DNA of 64,000 nt from positions 1 to 64,000 of the forward strand of contig NZ_FMAO01000002.1 of NCBI RefSeq assembly GCF_900094835.1. Direction: 5' to 3'. The position numbers were made by a program, and so were the translations under genes. The notes under the pieces were generated by a model, which worked only from the letters and a program-made list of their open reading frames with translations, was not told the DNA's origin and searched no databases. The DNA comes from Weissella bombi. Lineage in GTDB: Bacteria > Bacillota > Bacilli > Lactobacillales > Lactobacillaceae. This document shows positions 55,686 through 64,000 of the stretch, one piece after another (position 1 is the stretch's first letter; each line of letters starts with the position of its first letter).

Positions 55686-56504
55686 ATGTCAGAAATTAAA
55701 ATGATTGCGTCAGACTTAGATAGTACGTTTTTTAATGATAAAAAGCATTATCATAAAACGCACTTCGCTGCTGTTCTAAACAAGTTATTGGCGCAAGATG
55801 GCCACTTTGTTGTTGCGAGTGGTCGCGATGTTGAATCAGTTGATCCAATATTTAAATCATTTGCTGGAAAGTATGATTTAGTTGCTGATAACGGAGCTGT
55901 TGTACGTACAGCTGATGGCGAGATTATTCAAATGGTTGGCTTACACGTAAAAGATGTGGCGACGATTATGGAGGTTGTGAATGCAATGCCTTTCCAACCC
56001 CGCCATGGCGCTTTCTTTACGGGAATTACACAAACATACATGTTAAAGTCGCAGGCACGAATTAATTTGGTTTATAAAGCCAAAATGGCTAAGTATTATC
56101 CAAATTTGAAATTTATTGATTCAGTTGATCAAATTAATGAACCAATTTTAAAAGTGACGATTACGTATGAAGAAAAGAAAACGCAAGAGTTTATTGATGC
56201 AGCTCGTATCACCCTAGCCGACCGTGGTCACGTGACAACATCTGGTTATGGTTCGGTCGATATTGTGGCACCAAAGATTAATAAAGCGAATGGCTTGCAA
56301 ACGTTAGCTAGTCATTATGGCTTTAAGTTGAATGAAAATCTAGCAGCATTTGGCGATGGATTAAACGATGCTGAAATGTTAGCTGCTGCAGCTCGGCCAT
56401 TTGCAATGATTAATGGTGATGAAAGTTTGAAAGAGCTTTATCCTCTAGCAATTGATGATAATAATCATGATGGTGTATTGAAAACGATTGATACGTTAAT
56501 TTAG
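55686..56504 (+). CDS. HAD-superfamily phosphatase (Cof type)
   Basis: 272 residues. SDLDSTFF has the two catalytic aspartates, VVASGRD is motif II, and GDGLNDAEML motif IV; a C2-type cap lies between. Such enzymes dephosphorylate sugar phosphates, riboflavin precursors or pyridoxal phosphate. GGGAG precedes the ATG; 47 bp after ktrB's last codons, possibly co-transcribed. Confidence 0.88.
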   Translation: MSEIKMIASDLDSTFFNDKKHYHKTHFAAVLNKLLAQDGHFVVASGRDVESVDPIFKSFAGKYDLVADNGAVVRTADGEIIQMVGLHVKDVATIMEVVNAMPFQPRHGAFFTGITQTYMLKSQARINLVYKAKMAKYYPNLKFIDSVDQINEPILKVTITYEEKKTQEFIDAARITLADRGHVTTSGYGSVDIVAPKINKANGLQTLASHYGFKLNENLAAFGDGLNDAEMLAAAARPFAMINGDESLKELYPLAIDDNNHDGVLKTIDTLI

Positions 56505-56516
56505 ATAAATTTGTTA

Positions 56517-56556
56517 AAAAGCCAACTTTGATGTTGAATCAAGGTTGGCTTTTAAT
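56517..56556 (+). terminator. HAD phosphatase terminator
   Basis: AAAAGCCAAC-TTGAT pairs with ATCAA-GTTGGCTTTT. Confidence 0.88.
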
Positions 56557-56710
56557 TATGCAAAAATGTATAAATATGCATAAGTTATCAAAGCGCATTC
56601 GCAGAGAGTATGTTTGAAAATTAAGCGCGTTAATATTTTGTTCCCCTTTAAAAATCAAGCTAATGATTTTACTTGACTTTTAAAGTGAACGACTTCACAA
56701 TACAATATAA

Positions 56711-56735
56711 AAAAAGCAGCCAGACTAGCTGGCTG
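56711..56735 (-). terminator. ribonuclease HI terminator
   Basis: CAGCCAG (56717-56723) pairs with CTGGCTG (56729-56735), then seven Ts on the minus strand. Confidence 0.88.
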
Positions 56736-56740
56736 TTGGA

Positions 56741-57439
56741 TTATGATAGGTTATCCATTGCATCATTAAGTAGTTGATCAACGGTGATATTACCGTTACT
56801 TGTGGCATGACCTTTGACCCAAATGAATGATAGTCGTTCTGCAAGCGGTGGAATTAATGCGTAAATCTGTTGCCAAGCTGCTAAGTTAGCAATCTCACCA
56901 GAACTTTTACGCCAGTTATTATTTGCCCAGTTATACATCCAATTTGTAACACTATCTAATACATATTTTGAATCACTAACGATGGTAACTGGTGTTGAAA
57001 CTTTGGCCGCTTGTAATAATGCATTAATGAGGGCTAGAATTTCCATTTCATTATTTGTGCGACCAAAATAGGCGCCACTGTCCGTATAAACGGGATCGGT
57101 TAGATTAGAACCATGATAAATAGCGATTGCCCAACCGGCTTTGTCACTGGCTTTAACGTGACCGCCGGCAACATTACCGGTATTACGGCTGCCACCGTCA
57201 GTGAAAATGTAGTATTGGTTGGGATCTGCTTTAAATTGCCCATTATAAGCGGTTGTATATTGACGTGATTGATCATTTTGTACAGCTATTTGTGTATCAA
57301 ACCAGGCTTGTGCTTCAGTTTTTGTGGCGAAACCTTTGAATTTAGGAGCAGGCTTCGTACGTGTATACGCTTGAACTTGCGACCAAGGTTTTGTATAAAG
57401 ACCTTGGTATTGATTACCAACAATGGCATAAGTTTTCAT
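56741..57439 (-). CDS. ribonuclease HI with hybrid-binding domain
   Basis: About 232 residues from the ATG at 57439 (an in-frame ATG at 57463 adds eight residues; neither has a strong ribosome site). The N-terminal hybrid-binding domain is MKTYAIVGNQYQGLYTKPW...FKGFATKTEAQAWF. The catalytic domain has the Asp in IFTDGGSRNTG, Glu in NNEMEILALI, Asp in SDSKYVLDS and the His-Asp end in KGHATSNGN...LLNDAMD. It cuts RNA in RNA-DNA hybrids. Confidence 0.9.
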   Translation of the reverse strand: MKTYAIVGNQYQGLYTKPWSQVQAYTRTKPAPKFKGFATKTEAQAWFDTQIAVQNDQSRQYTTAYNGQFKADPNQYYIFTDGGSRNTGNVAGGHVKASDKAGWAIAIYHGSNLTDPVYTDSGAYFGRTNNEMEILALINALLQAAKVSTPVTIVSDSKYVLDSVTNWMYNWANNNWRKSSGEIANLAAWQQIYALIPPLAERLSFIWVKGHATSNGNITVDQLLNDAMDNLS

Positions 57440-57509
57440 AGTAAATATGTTGTCCTTAATCATGAATTTAGTGACCTAATCATAACGTATTTTTGGTGAT
57501 ACTGCCAAG

Positions 57510-57557
57510 TTGACAGTTCACTCTGTTTCAGTGTAGTATAACAGTGCAACACTGAAA
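57510..57557 (+). promoter_or_regulatory. promoter and operator of the GntR-ABC operon
   Basis: TTGACA (57510-57515) is 18 bp from TAGTAT (57534-57539). A perfect 9-bp inverted repeat, TTTCAGTGT (57526-57534) and ACACTGAAA (57549-57557), covers the -10 and the start of transcription, as expected for autorepression by the GntR protein encoded next. Confidence 0.85.
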
Positions 57558-57566
57558 GGAGCTAAC

Positions 57567-57944
57567 ATGGAATTTAGTTCGAATCAACCGATTTATTTAC
57601 AAGTTGCAACTTGGCTAGAACAACAAATCATGGAAGGTAAGTATCAAGCAGGTCATAAGATACCTGGGGTACGAGATTTGGCAGTCACGTTAATTGTTAG
57701 CACACGAACTGTGCAAAATGCGATTAATCAATTGGTTGCTAATGATTTAATTGTGACAAAACGTGGCCAAGGGAACTTTGTTACTGAAGATTTAACCAAA
57801 ATTAATGTTATAAAGGCTGATAAAAAGATTGCGATTACCCAAAAGTATATTGATAATGTGATGCACGTTGCAGAAGTTAATGAAATACCAGAATTAGTCG
57901 CACATGCTATTGCCGCATATGACGCACAAAATAGGGAGGCATAA
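57567..57944 (+). CDS. GntR-family regulator (YtrA type)
   Basis: 125 residues: a GntR winged helix (IYLQVATWLEQQIMEGKYQAGHKIPGVRDLAVTLIVSTRTVQNAINQL) and a short helical tail for dimerisation, without a ligand domain. This is the YtrA subfamily, which controls adjacent ABC transporters and often responds to wall stress. AAGGAGC precedes the ATG; the stop codon overlaps the ABC gene start (TAATG). Confidence 0.9.
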   Translation: MEFSSNQPIYLQVATWLEQQIMEGKYQAGHKIPGVRDLAVTLIVSTRTVQNAINQLVANDLIVTKRGQGNFVTEDLTKINVIKADKKIAITQKYIDNVMHVAEVNEIPELVAHAIAAYDAQNREA

Positions 57945-58651
57945 TGCTACAAGTTAATAATTTACATTACACAAAAAGCCGTCATGTCATACTACGAGGA
58001 ATAAGTTTTAAAATTCCAACACACCGTACCGTAGCTTTATTAGGCGAAAATGGGGTTGGAAAAACTACGTTGATGCGGTTGATTGCAGGGTTAATTGAAC
58101 CTAATCCACATTCAGATATTATGATTGATGGTGTGATGGGTGCAAAAATTAAATCAAAGTTGTCTTATGTGGCAACGTTAGACTGGGCGAATAATTATGA
58201 TCGGGTTAGTGATATTGTGGCGTATTTTAAGCAAGGATATCCAGACTTTAATGAAGCTCGGATGGATGAGTTAATTAAATTTATGCGTATTGATCGTAAT
58301 CGTCGTATAGCAAAGTTATCAACTGGAACGATTGAAAAATTATTGATAGCTTTGACTATTTCACGAGATACTGCCGTTTACTTGTTAGATGAACCATTTG
58401 GTGGTGTTGATGTTTTAGCGCGTAAAAAGATTATGCAGTCGCTATTGCATTGGCTACCAGAAGATGCCACTGTTTTGATATCAACGCATTATATTCAAGA
58501 AATTGAAAGTTTAGTTGATGATGCCATTATCTTGAAAGATGGTCGTTTGTTGACGTATCAATCTGTTGAAAATATTCGACAAACAGAAGGGTTATCATTG
58601 GAGCAGTATTATACGCAGCTTTATATTGAGGATAATGGAGGTCGTGAGTGA
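57944..58651 (+). CDS. ABC transporter ATP-binding protein
   Basis: 235 residues. Walker A GENGVGKTTLMRL, Walker B AVYLLDEPFGGVD and the switch in STHYIQEIE. The signature is atypical: AKLSTGTIEKLLIALTIS where LSGGQ is expected, a form common in the YtrB/BcrA-like exporters. It pairs with the membrane protein encoded next. Confidence 0.88.
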   Translation: MLQVNNLHYTKSRHVILRGISFKIPTHRTVALLGENGVGKTTLMRLIAGLIEPNPHSDIMIDGVMGAKIKSKLSYVATLDWANNYDRVSDIVAYFKQGYPDFNEARMDELIKFMRIDRNRRIAKLSTGTIEKLLIALTISRDTAVYLLDEPFGGVDVLARKKIMQSLLHWLPEDATVLISTHYIQEIESLVDDAIILKDGRLLTYQSVENIRQTEGLSLEQYYTQLYIEDNGGRE

Positions 58652-59364
58652 TGCTAAAAAATACACGACTTTTTAAAATTTTTGCGAAAGATTCATTGAA
58701 CCATGCACTGTTTATCATGGGAATTGGTGCCATAGTCGCAATTTTAATTTTTATTTGGCAATTATTACCATTTGTACCACATGATAATTTTACGGTTAAT
58801 GGTGATGGTGTGACAGTGTTCAAGGATCGTGTCGTAGTTTATGAAGGCGTCTGGGCATTTATAGTTGGACTTGGTTTAGGGTTGCGTATGTTTATTTCTT
58901 CATCTAAATCATGGAATAAGTCCAAATATGTTTTGTTGCCGGCTCGAATCGATCAATTTATGGTCTGGAACTTAGTTGGTCGCTTTGTTGTAAATATCTT
59001 TGCCATATTTATTGTTGGTGTCGTTTTCTTAGGCTTGGAGTGGCTGATGAATTCGTCTTACCACGACAATATTGTTGATGTACTAATGTCGGTGAAGTTA
59101 TATCATATCGGTGTTGGCTTTGATAGCTTGATTGCATTATATTTATTCGTCAATTTAGCAGTTGTAACCAATAACTGGTTAATGGGCTTTGTGAGTGACA
59201 AATGGCAACAACGTGTTAAAGTATTTGGTCTTATTTTAATGATTTTTATTATGGGGTATGGATTATCATGGTTGCCTGATAATGTATTTATGGACATCCT
59301 AATTGATCTAGGAATGCTAGGGTTAATATGGTATTTGTTAAGATATCATAATGAAGCAAGATAA
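58651..59364 (+). CDS. ABC transporter membrane protein
   Basis: 237 residues with six hydrophobic segments. No family signature beyond the ABC-2 type layout; an in-frame GTG at 58648 could also be used, and GGAGG lies upstream of both. It overlaps the ATPase gene, so the pair form one exporter whose substrate is unknown; bacitracin-like peptides are handled by relatives. Confidence 0.75.
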   Translation: MLKNTRLFKIFAKDSLNHALFIMGIGAIVAILIFIWQLLPFVPHDNFTVNGDGVTVFKDRVVVYEGVWAFIVGLGLGLRMFISSSKSWNKSKYVLLPARIDQFMVWNLVGRFVVNIFAIFIVGVVFLGLEWLMNSSYHDNIVDVLMSVKLYHIGVGFDSLIALYLFVNLAVVTNNWLMGFVSDKWQQRVKVFGLILMIFIMGYGLSWLPDNVFMDILIDLGMLGLIWYLLRYHNEAR

Positions 59365-59370
59365 TAGACA

Positions 59371-59411
59371 AAAAAATCTCATTACGCACTGTGCGTAATG
59401 AGATTTTTTTA
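59371..59411. terminator. bidirectional terminator
   Basis: A perfect stem of at least 15 bp (AATCTCATTACGCAC with GTGCGTAATGAGATT, 59375-59406) flanked by A and T runs. Confidence 0.93.
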
Positions 59412-59421
59412 TGTAATTTAA

Positions 59422-60102
59422 TTAAGCGGCACCAATATGTGTTAATTTGTGGTCTAAATGACTAAAAATGATGTGGTCAGCATAACCTACAAATAATCCT
59501 TGGAAGAAGAATGAGAATAGGGTACCGATGTTAAGGGCAACGATTTCACCAGAAGCTAACCAAACCACCAAAGAAATAATCATTGGAAATGAAAAGTTAA
59601 ATGTTTGTGAGATGGCAGCGTTGCCTTTGAAAAACATGAAACGGGTTAAATTAGTTAAATCATCCATTGGATGCAAAATGAATTGTAGTCGTTGCGTGAT
59701 TGAAACGCCCATGGCAACGAAAATAATACCAATGCAGTCAATGATGGTTCGCCATATAATTGGTAAATGACCTAATGAAGATAGTTGGGTGGCGACGATA
59801 CCGATGACGCTACTAAAAACAATTAAGAATAGTAAGTTACCAAAAATGTGGGGCCAGTCAATTGATTTTTGTAGAATACAAGTAATGATGGCGGCAATAA
59901 CCCCATAAATTAGTAAAAACACGCTGATTGAAATGCCAGTGACGTTGGCAAGATTTGCAGCAGACGCAGTCCATGGTGCTGATCCCATGTTGGTAGCAAC
60001 GGTAACACCATTGCCGAATGCGTTAAAAATTAAACCAGCGATAAAATAAATAAAAAGTTCAGATGCGGACAATTTTCTTAATTGTCCATGATTGTTATAC
60101 AT
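59422..60102 (-). CDS. YczE/YitT-like membrane protein
   Basis: 226 residues with five or six helices. FIAGLIFNAFGNGVTVATNMGSAPWTA near the start and a second related segment in the C-terminal half mark the YczE/YyaS group of integral membrane proteins; function is not established. GAGG lies upstream of the ATG. It is divergent from the PurBox-controlled purine permease. Confidence 0.75.
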   Translation of the reverse strand: MYNNHGQLRKLSASELFIYFIAGLIFNAFGNGVTVATNMGSAPWTASAANLANVTGISISVFLLIYGVIAAIITCILQKSIDWPHIFGNLLFLIVFSSVIGIVATQLSSLGHLPIIWRTIIDCIGIIFVAMGVSITQRLQFILHPMDDLTNLTRFMFFKGNAAISQTFNFSFPMIISLVVWLASGEIVALNIGTLFSFFFQGLFVGYADHIIFSHLDHKLTHIGAA

Positions 60103-60209
60103 AACATACCTCTAATTAATAATAAGTTCCTTTTTCATTCTAACAAACTTTACTATCTCTGACTGATGAGTTTTAAATCTTAATATTTACGTAAAGGGAT
60201 AATTTGGTT

Positions 60210-60243
60210 AATGTTCGGAAAAAATAAGATAAAGTTCGCTTTT
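60210..60243. promoter_or_regulatory. tandem PurBoxes before the purine permease
   Basis: AATGTTCGGAAAA (60210-60222) is a full PurR box on the complementary strand (core CCGAAC). AAAGTTCGCTTTT (60231-60243) is a second with one core change, 21 bp further on. TTGATT and TACAAT, 18 bp apart, lie just downstream (about 60288-60317) as a plausible promoter. In Lactococcus PurR at such boxes activates purine genes. Confidence 0.7.
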
Positions 60244-60363
60244 TGTGAATGAAAATAGACGTTTTACGAAAAAAATAAGATATTCTTTGATTTTTGACGG
60301 CTGTTTATACTACAATAGGAAAGTTGTTTAAAAATTGAATTATTAATTAAGGGGTCTAGTTTC

Positions 60364-61671
60364 ATGTTTGAACGTTATTTCAAGCTTTCTGAATCTGGAA
60401 CGTCAGTTAAAACAGAATTTCTTGCTGGTTTAACAACGTTCCTTTCGATGGCTTATATTTTATTCGTTAACCCTTCAGTTCTTAGCGCAGCGGGGATGGA
60501 CAAGAGTGCCGTCTTTGTTGCAACAGGGCTAATTGGTGCTATTGCCACTGTCTTTATGGGGGTTGTCGCAAAGTATCCATTTGCGATTGCGCCTGGTCTA
60601 GGAATTAATGCCTTTTTCGCATACAGTGTTGTCATTGGTATGGGTGTTAGATGGCAAACAGCTCTAGCTGGTGTCTTTGTCGCTGGTGTGATTTTCTGGA
60701 TACTAACTGTTTTTAAAATCCGTGAAATTATCATTAATGCTATTCCAGCTGATTTGAAGGCTGCTATTGCTGGTGGTATTGGTTTGTTTATTGCCATGAT
60801 CGGTTTGGTTGATGGTGGTATTATTTCAGCTAATAAGTCAACAATTATTGGCTGGGGTGATTGGAGTGATCCTAAAGTTTTGCTAACCATCGCCGGTGTG
60901 CTAATTACTTTTGCTTTGTACGCACGCAAGGTTCCTGGTGCAATCTTTATCGGTATGGTTGCAACATCAATTATTGGTTTGGTAACTGGTTTGATTCCAA
61001 TGCCTTCATCATTTGTTGCTGGTGTACCAAGCCTAGCACCAACCGCAGGTCAAGCAATCTTTGGTTTGAAAGATGTGTTTACCTGGGACATGGTGCCGGT
61101 TATACTAACGTTCTTGTTAGTTGCCTTCTTTGATACGGCTGGTTCATTAATTGGTATCGCTCGTTCAGGCGGTTTCTTGGTTAACAACGAATTACCACGA
61201 GCAGGTAAAGCTTTGATGGCTGATGCAATTGGTATGTTGGGTGGATCATTATTAGGAACTTCACCAACTACAGCCTTTGTTGAATCATCTACTGGTATCG
61301 CCATTGGTGGTCGTACAGGATTAACATCAGTCTTTACAGGATTGTTCCTATTATTGTCATTGTTCTTCTCACCATTATTGGTTGTTGTTACATCAAATGT
61401 TACAGCAGCAGCTTTGATTATTGTTGGTGTGTTGATGGCAAGTAACTTTAAAGCGATTAATTGGGATGATTTCCCAGTTGCCGCTGCATCATTCTTAACA
61501 ATTATCGGAATGCCATTATCATATTCAATTTCTGATGGTATTGCACTTGGATTTATTGTTTATCCATTGTTGATGATCGTTACGGGTCGTGCAAAGAAAG
61601 TTCATCCAATTATGTATGGACTAGGATTATTGTTTATTTTGTTTGTCTTTATCTTGCAAACAAATGGGTAA
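60364..61671 (+). CDS. purine permease (NCS2, AzgA/PbuG type)
   Basis: 435 residues. TEFLAGLTTFLSMAYILFVNPSVL near the start, ATGLIGAIATVFMGVVAKYPFAIAPGLGINAFFAY, and FFDTAGSLIGIARSGGF are features of the AzgA branch, which imports guanine, hypoxanthine or adenine with protons. The upstream PurBoxes support a purine substrate. The gene starts with ATG after AAGGGG. Confidence 0.92.
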   Translation: MFERYFKLSESGTSVKTEFLAGLTTFLSMAYILFVNPSVLSAAGMDKSAVFVATGLIGAIATVFMGVVAKYPFAIAPGLGINAFFAYSVVIGMGVRWQTALAGVFVAGVIFWILTVFKIREIIINAIPADLKAAIAGGIGLFIAMIGLVDGGIISANKSTIIGWGDWSDPKVLLTIAGVLITFALYARKVPGAIFIGMVATSIIGLVTGLIPMPSSFVAGVPSLAPTAGQAIFGLKDVFTWDMVPVILTFLLVAFFDTAGSLIGIARSGGFLVNNELPRAGKALMADAIGMLGGSLLGTSPTTAFVESSTGIAIGGRTGLTSVFTGLFLLLSLFFSPLLVVVTSNVTAAALIIVGVLMASNFKAINWDDFPVAAASFLTIIGMPLSYSISDGIALGFIVYPLLMIVTGRAKKVHPIMYGLGLLFILFVFILQTNG

Positions 61672-61672
61672 T

Positions 61673-61688
61673 AGTTTCATGTGAAACA
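61673..61688. other. parS-like palindrome
   Basis: AGTTTCATGTGAAACA differs at two positions from the ParB site TGTTTCACGTGAAACA (first base and one central base). It lies directly after the purine permease stop codon, 32 kb from oriC. It could be chance or a segregation site. Confidence 0.4.
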
Positions 61689-61738
61689 TTTAAAAATCGA
61701 TACATGTTTTCGTTATGAAAAACATGTATCGATTTTTT
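61689..61738 (+). terminator. purine permease terminator
   Basis: AAAATCGATACATGTTTT pairs with AAAACATGTATCGATTTT, then TT and GTG. Confidence 0.92.
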
Positions 61739-61750
61739 GTGTTTAAGAAC

Positions 61751-61788
61751 AAAAAAACCACTGAACGGGTAGTGCGACCGCTCAGTGG
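61751..61788 (-). terminator. dehydrogenase terminator
   Basis: On the minus strand AACCACTGA-CGG pairs with CCG-TCAGTGGTT, followed by seven Ts. Confidence 0.88.
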
Positions 61789-61871
61789 TTAATATGTAGA
61801 ATAGTCTTTCTTATCAATAACTACATTATATCGGGTATTTTAAATAATGACCAATAAAAGCTATTGGTCGC

Positions 61872-62867
61872 TTAATTTAATTCGTGCTCGCTTGTTTGAC
61901 CAGCGATAATTGTTAACATATCATGCATTGAAATTTCGACCATATTACGGATAGCGTTATCTGTATAAAAGCCAATGTGTGGTGTAATAATCGCATTGGG
62001 CATTGCTAAAATGGTTTTAAGATAATCATTGTCAAAATCACTATCAGAGAAATCATTGCTGAAAATGTCCGCTTCGCCTTCAATTGTATCTAATCCAGCA
62101 GCAGTAATCGTGTGATTTTCTAGGGCAGTAATTAGAGCTGGGGTATCAACAACACCGCCACGTGAAGCATTGATGAAAATTGCACTAGGTTTCATTTGCT
62201 TAAACACAGATTCATCAAATAAATGATACGTACTGTCGAGTAATGGTGTGTGTGTTGTGATAATGTCGGCAGTTTTAAATACCGTTTCATGATCAACATA
62301 AGTTAAAACACTGTTTAATTCAGGTCGATGAATAGGGTCAGCAGCGATAACTGTTGCACCGAGTGCTTTGAAAATGCGAGCCACTTCACTACCAATTTTA
62401 CCAGCACCAATGATACCAACTGTTAAGTCATGAATTTCACGAGCTTGAAGACCTTCCCAGGTAAAATCATGTGCTTGGTTGCGTTGTTGTGCAGTATTTA
62501 AATGGCGGAGTAACCACATTGCCTGTGTTAACACCATTTCAGATACGGAACGTGGTGAATAGGCAGGTACGTTGGTCACTTTGAGGTCGTTTTTGTTTGC
62601 TAAATCGAAATCGATGATGTCGTATCCAGTGATACGGAGTGTGATTTGTTTAATACCAAACTCATGCAATTTTTCATAAACAATCGGGTCATCAATAAGA
62701 TTATCTTGTTCAGTTGAGATACCATCATAACCCTTAGCTAAATCGACTGTATCAGGGTTAAGGGTAACATCATTCCAGTCAATGTGAACATCTGGACGGT
62801 GTTTTAACCACTCTGTGACAACGATTTTTTCATCATCCATAATGTTATACATTAAAATTTTGATCAT
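61872..62867 (-). CDS. D-2-hydroxyacid dehydrogenase (D-lactate dehydrogenase-like)
   Basis: 331 residues, the length of D-LDH and D-hydroxyisocaproate dehydrogenases. VGIIGAGKIGSEVARIF binds NAD; the catalytic arginine lies in NASRGGVVDT, glutamate in LDTIEGE and histidine in TPHIGFYTD. It reduces a 2-keto acid to a D-2-hydroxy acid. Next to an aminotransferase (16 bp), which points to amino-acid keto acids such as ketoisocaproate or phenylpyruvate as likely substrates. Confidence 0.9.
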   Translation of the reverse strand: MIKILMYNIMDDEKIVVTEWLKHRPDVHIDWNDVTLNPDTVDLAKGYDGISTEQDNLIDDPIVYEKLHEFGIKQITLRITGYDIIDFDLANKNDLKVTNVPAYSPRSVSEMVLTQAMWLLRHLNTAQQRNQAHDFTWEGLQAREIHDLTVGIIGAGKIGSEVARIFKALGATVIAADPIHRPELNSVLTYVDHETVFKTADIITTHTPLLDSTYHLFDESVFKQMKPSAIFINASRGGVVDTPALITALENHTITAAGLDTIEGEADIFSNDFSDSDFDNDYLKTILAMPNAIITPHIGFYTDNAIRNMVEISMHDMLTIIAGQTSEHELN

Positions 62868-62883
62868 TAAAATTTCTCCTCAG

Positions 62884-64000
62884 TTAAAAAGTTAACTTTT
62901 CAAAAGCATTGACAGCCGCTTCTAAGGTTGGCATATCTTGCGTAACGGCAATGCGGACGTAGCCACTACCAGCGGCACCGAAAGCACGACCTGGGATAAC
63001 TAGAACACCAACTTGTTCTAATAGGTAATTACTGAAGGCAACGTCATCCATACCACTTCCTGAAATGTCAGCAAAGAGATAGATGCTGCCGGCAACAGGT
63101 AAGATACTTAACCAAGGTAATTTATTTAATTCCGTCGCAACATAGTTTAGTCGCTTACCAAATTCCTCTTGAAGTTCTGGTGTGAATTCATCAATGTGAT
63201 TTAAAGCGTAAGTACCAGCCGCTTGAGAAGTACTTGGTGCAGAGAATGTGATACCTTCGTTTAATAAACCAGCAGCCGTGATAACATTTTCAGGACCAGC
63301 TAAGTAACCAATTCGGAAACCAGTCATTGCGAACACCTTTGATAATGAACCGGCAACTAATGTATGTTCAGGTGCTAGTTTTTCAAGTGGAATAAATTCA
63401 TGGTCACCGTAGACAAATGGCCAGTAAACTTCATCGGCAATTAGATAGAAGTCGTGTTCCTTAGCCAAATCAGCTAAAGTTTGTAGTAATGCTTGGTCGT
63501 AAACAGCACCAGTTGGATTATTAGGTGTGTTTACTAAGATAGCCTTGGTTTTATCACTGATAGCGGCTTTAATAGCTGCTTCTGTTGGCTGAAAGCTATT
63601 TTCAGCGGTACAACTAACAATGACAGCTTTACCACCATTAGCTTCAATTTCTGTTTTGTAGGGTGAAAAGTAAGGTTCAAAGATAATAACTTCATCGCCA
63701 GGATTAAGAATGGCACCAAAAGCTAGGTAAGTTGCGTGACCGGCACCAACTGTTGCACGAACGTTTGCCATTTCATAATGGATGCCGAATTTGTTTTGGT
63801 AGAAATCGATGATAGCTTTTAGATATTCTGGGTCACCATCGCTAGCTGAATAATGGGTATCACCAGCTGTTAAGCTGTCTTTAGCCGCATCTAGAATGGG
63901 TGCGGGCGTTGTCATATCTGGATCACCAATTGATAGGTTAATGATATTTTTCATTAAAGCAGCGGTTTTTCCAATTTCTGACATGATATTTTCTGACGGT
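62884..64000 (-). CDS. class I/II aminotransferase, 5' end beyond window
   Basis: At least 366 residues of fold-type I PLP enzyme. NTPNNPTG, ADEVYWPF, the PLP lysine in SLSKVFAMTGFRIGY and the substrate arginine in SGYVRIAV are all present. The frame stays open from the ATG at 63984 to the window edge (codons for PSENI), no ribosome site precedes that ATG, and homologues have about 20 more residues, so the true start lies outside. It removes the amino group from an amino acid (aromatic or branched-chain likely), giving the keto acid for the next enzyme. Confidence 0.88.
   Translation of the reverse strand, partial: PSENIMSEIGKTAALMKNIINLSIGDPDMTTPAPILDAAKDSLTAGDTHYSASDGDPEYLKAIIDFYQNKFGIHYEMANVRATVGAGHATYLAFGAILNPGDEVIIFEPYFSPYKTEIEANGGKAVIVSCTAENSFQPTEAAIKAAISDKTKAILVNTPNNPTGAVYDQALLQTLADLAKEHDFYLIADEVYWPFVYGDHEFIPLEKLAPEHTLVAGSLSKVFAMTGFRIGYLAGPENVITAAGLLNEGITFSAPSTSQAAGTYALNHIDEFTPELQEEFGKRLNYVATELNKLPWLSILPVAGSIYLFADISGSGMDDVAFSNYLLEQVGVLVIPGRAFGAAGSGYVRIAVTQDMPTLEAAVNAFEKLTF

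Noticed and set aside
57658-57700. CRISPR array or insertion sequence anywhere in the window
   Set aside because: No regularly spaced repeats, cas genes, transposase or terminal inverted repeats were found; the only long direct repeats are those around the Fic gene.
60453-60929. 158-codon minus-strand frame inside the purine permease
   Set aside because: Shadow of the permease; composition is that of antisense hydrophobic codons.

Overview
The window is a replication-origin region of a low-GC Gram-positive lactic acid bacterium. The 5' end of a 16S rRNA gene lies at the left edge on the minus strand. Its first variable region, the gene set and the dnaA/dnaN/recF/gyrBA order all fit the Leuconostocaceae, most likely Weissella; the species is not resolved. 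Left of about 29 kb almost every large gene is on the minus strand, and plus-strand genes begin at rpmH. With the dense DnaA boxes at 28.9-29.3 kb this places oriC between dnaA and rpmH.

Left arm (1-28.9 kb): 16S rRNA 5' end with its promoter; an operon of HMG-CoA reductase, an unknown protein and a zinc-ligand-less sirtuin; a MerR regulator next to an LTA synthase; GNAT and Rgg-like genes; an MMPL exporter divergent from its TetR regulator; a P-type ATPase behind a yybP-ykoY (manganese) riboswitch; a methionine ABC operon (SDR-metN-metI-metQ) behind two T-boxes in series; a Fic gene flanked by 90-bp direct repeats with a four-box symmetric operator; then gyrA, gyrB, recF, yaaA, dnaN and dnaA.

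Right arm (29-64 kb): rpmH-rnpA-yidC, lepB and a TIM-barrel protein; a heme-acquisition locus (two membrane-anchored NEAT proteins plus an IsdEF/FecCD-like ABC transporter); ktrA; a T-box-controlled amino acid permease; a DUF368 (PopT-type) lipid carrier transporter; a Gdx guanidinium exporter with an attenuated leader followed by a PaiA-like acetyltransferase; a MerR-controlled SDR/hydrolase pair; guanine deaminase with an NCS2 permease; a formate/nitrite channel with a cre site; rlmH; a second DnaA-box cluster; ktrB; HAD phosphatase; RNase HI; a GntR-ABC operon; a PurBox-controlled purine permease; and a D-2-hydroxyacid dehydrogenase next to an aminotransferase that runs off the right edge.

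The physiology is that of a heme-scavenging, amino-acid-scavenging fermenter. Methionine is imported under tRNA control, purines are salvaged under apparent PurR control, and potassium enters by KtrAB encoded at two sites 14 kb apart. The items most worth a second look are the Fic island and its operator, the second DnaA-box cluster, the tandem T-boxes, the absence of lipobox cysteines from every expected lipoprotein, the NEAT protein architecture, and the large inverted repeat before the Gdx leader.
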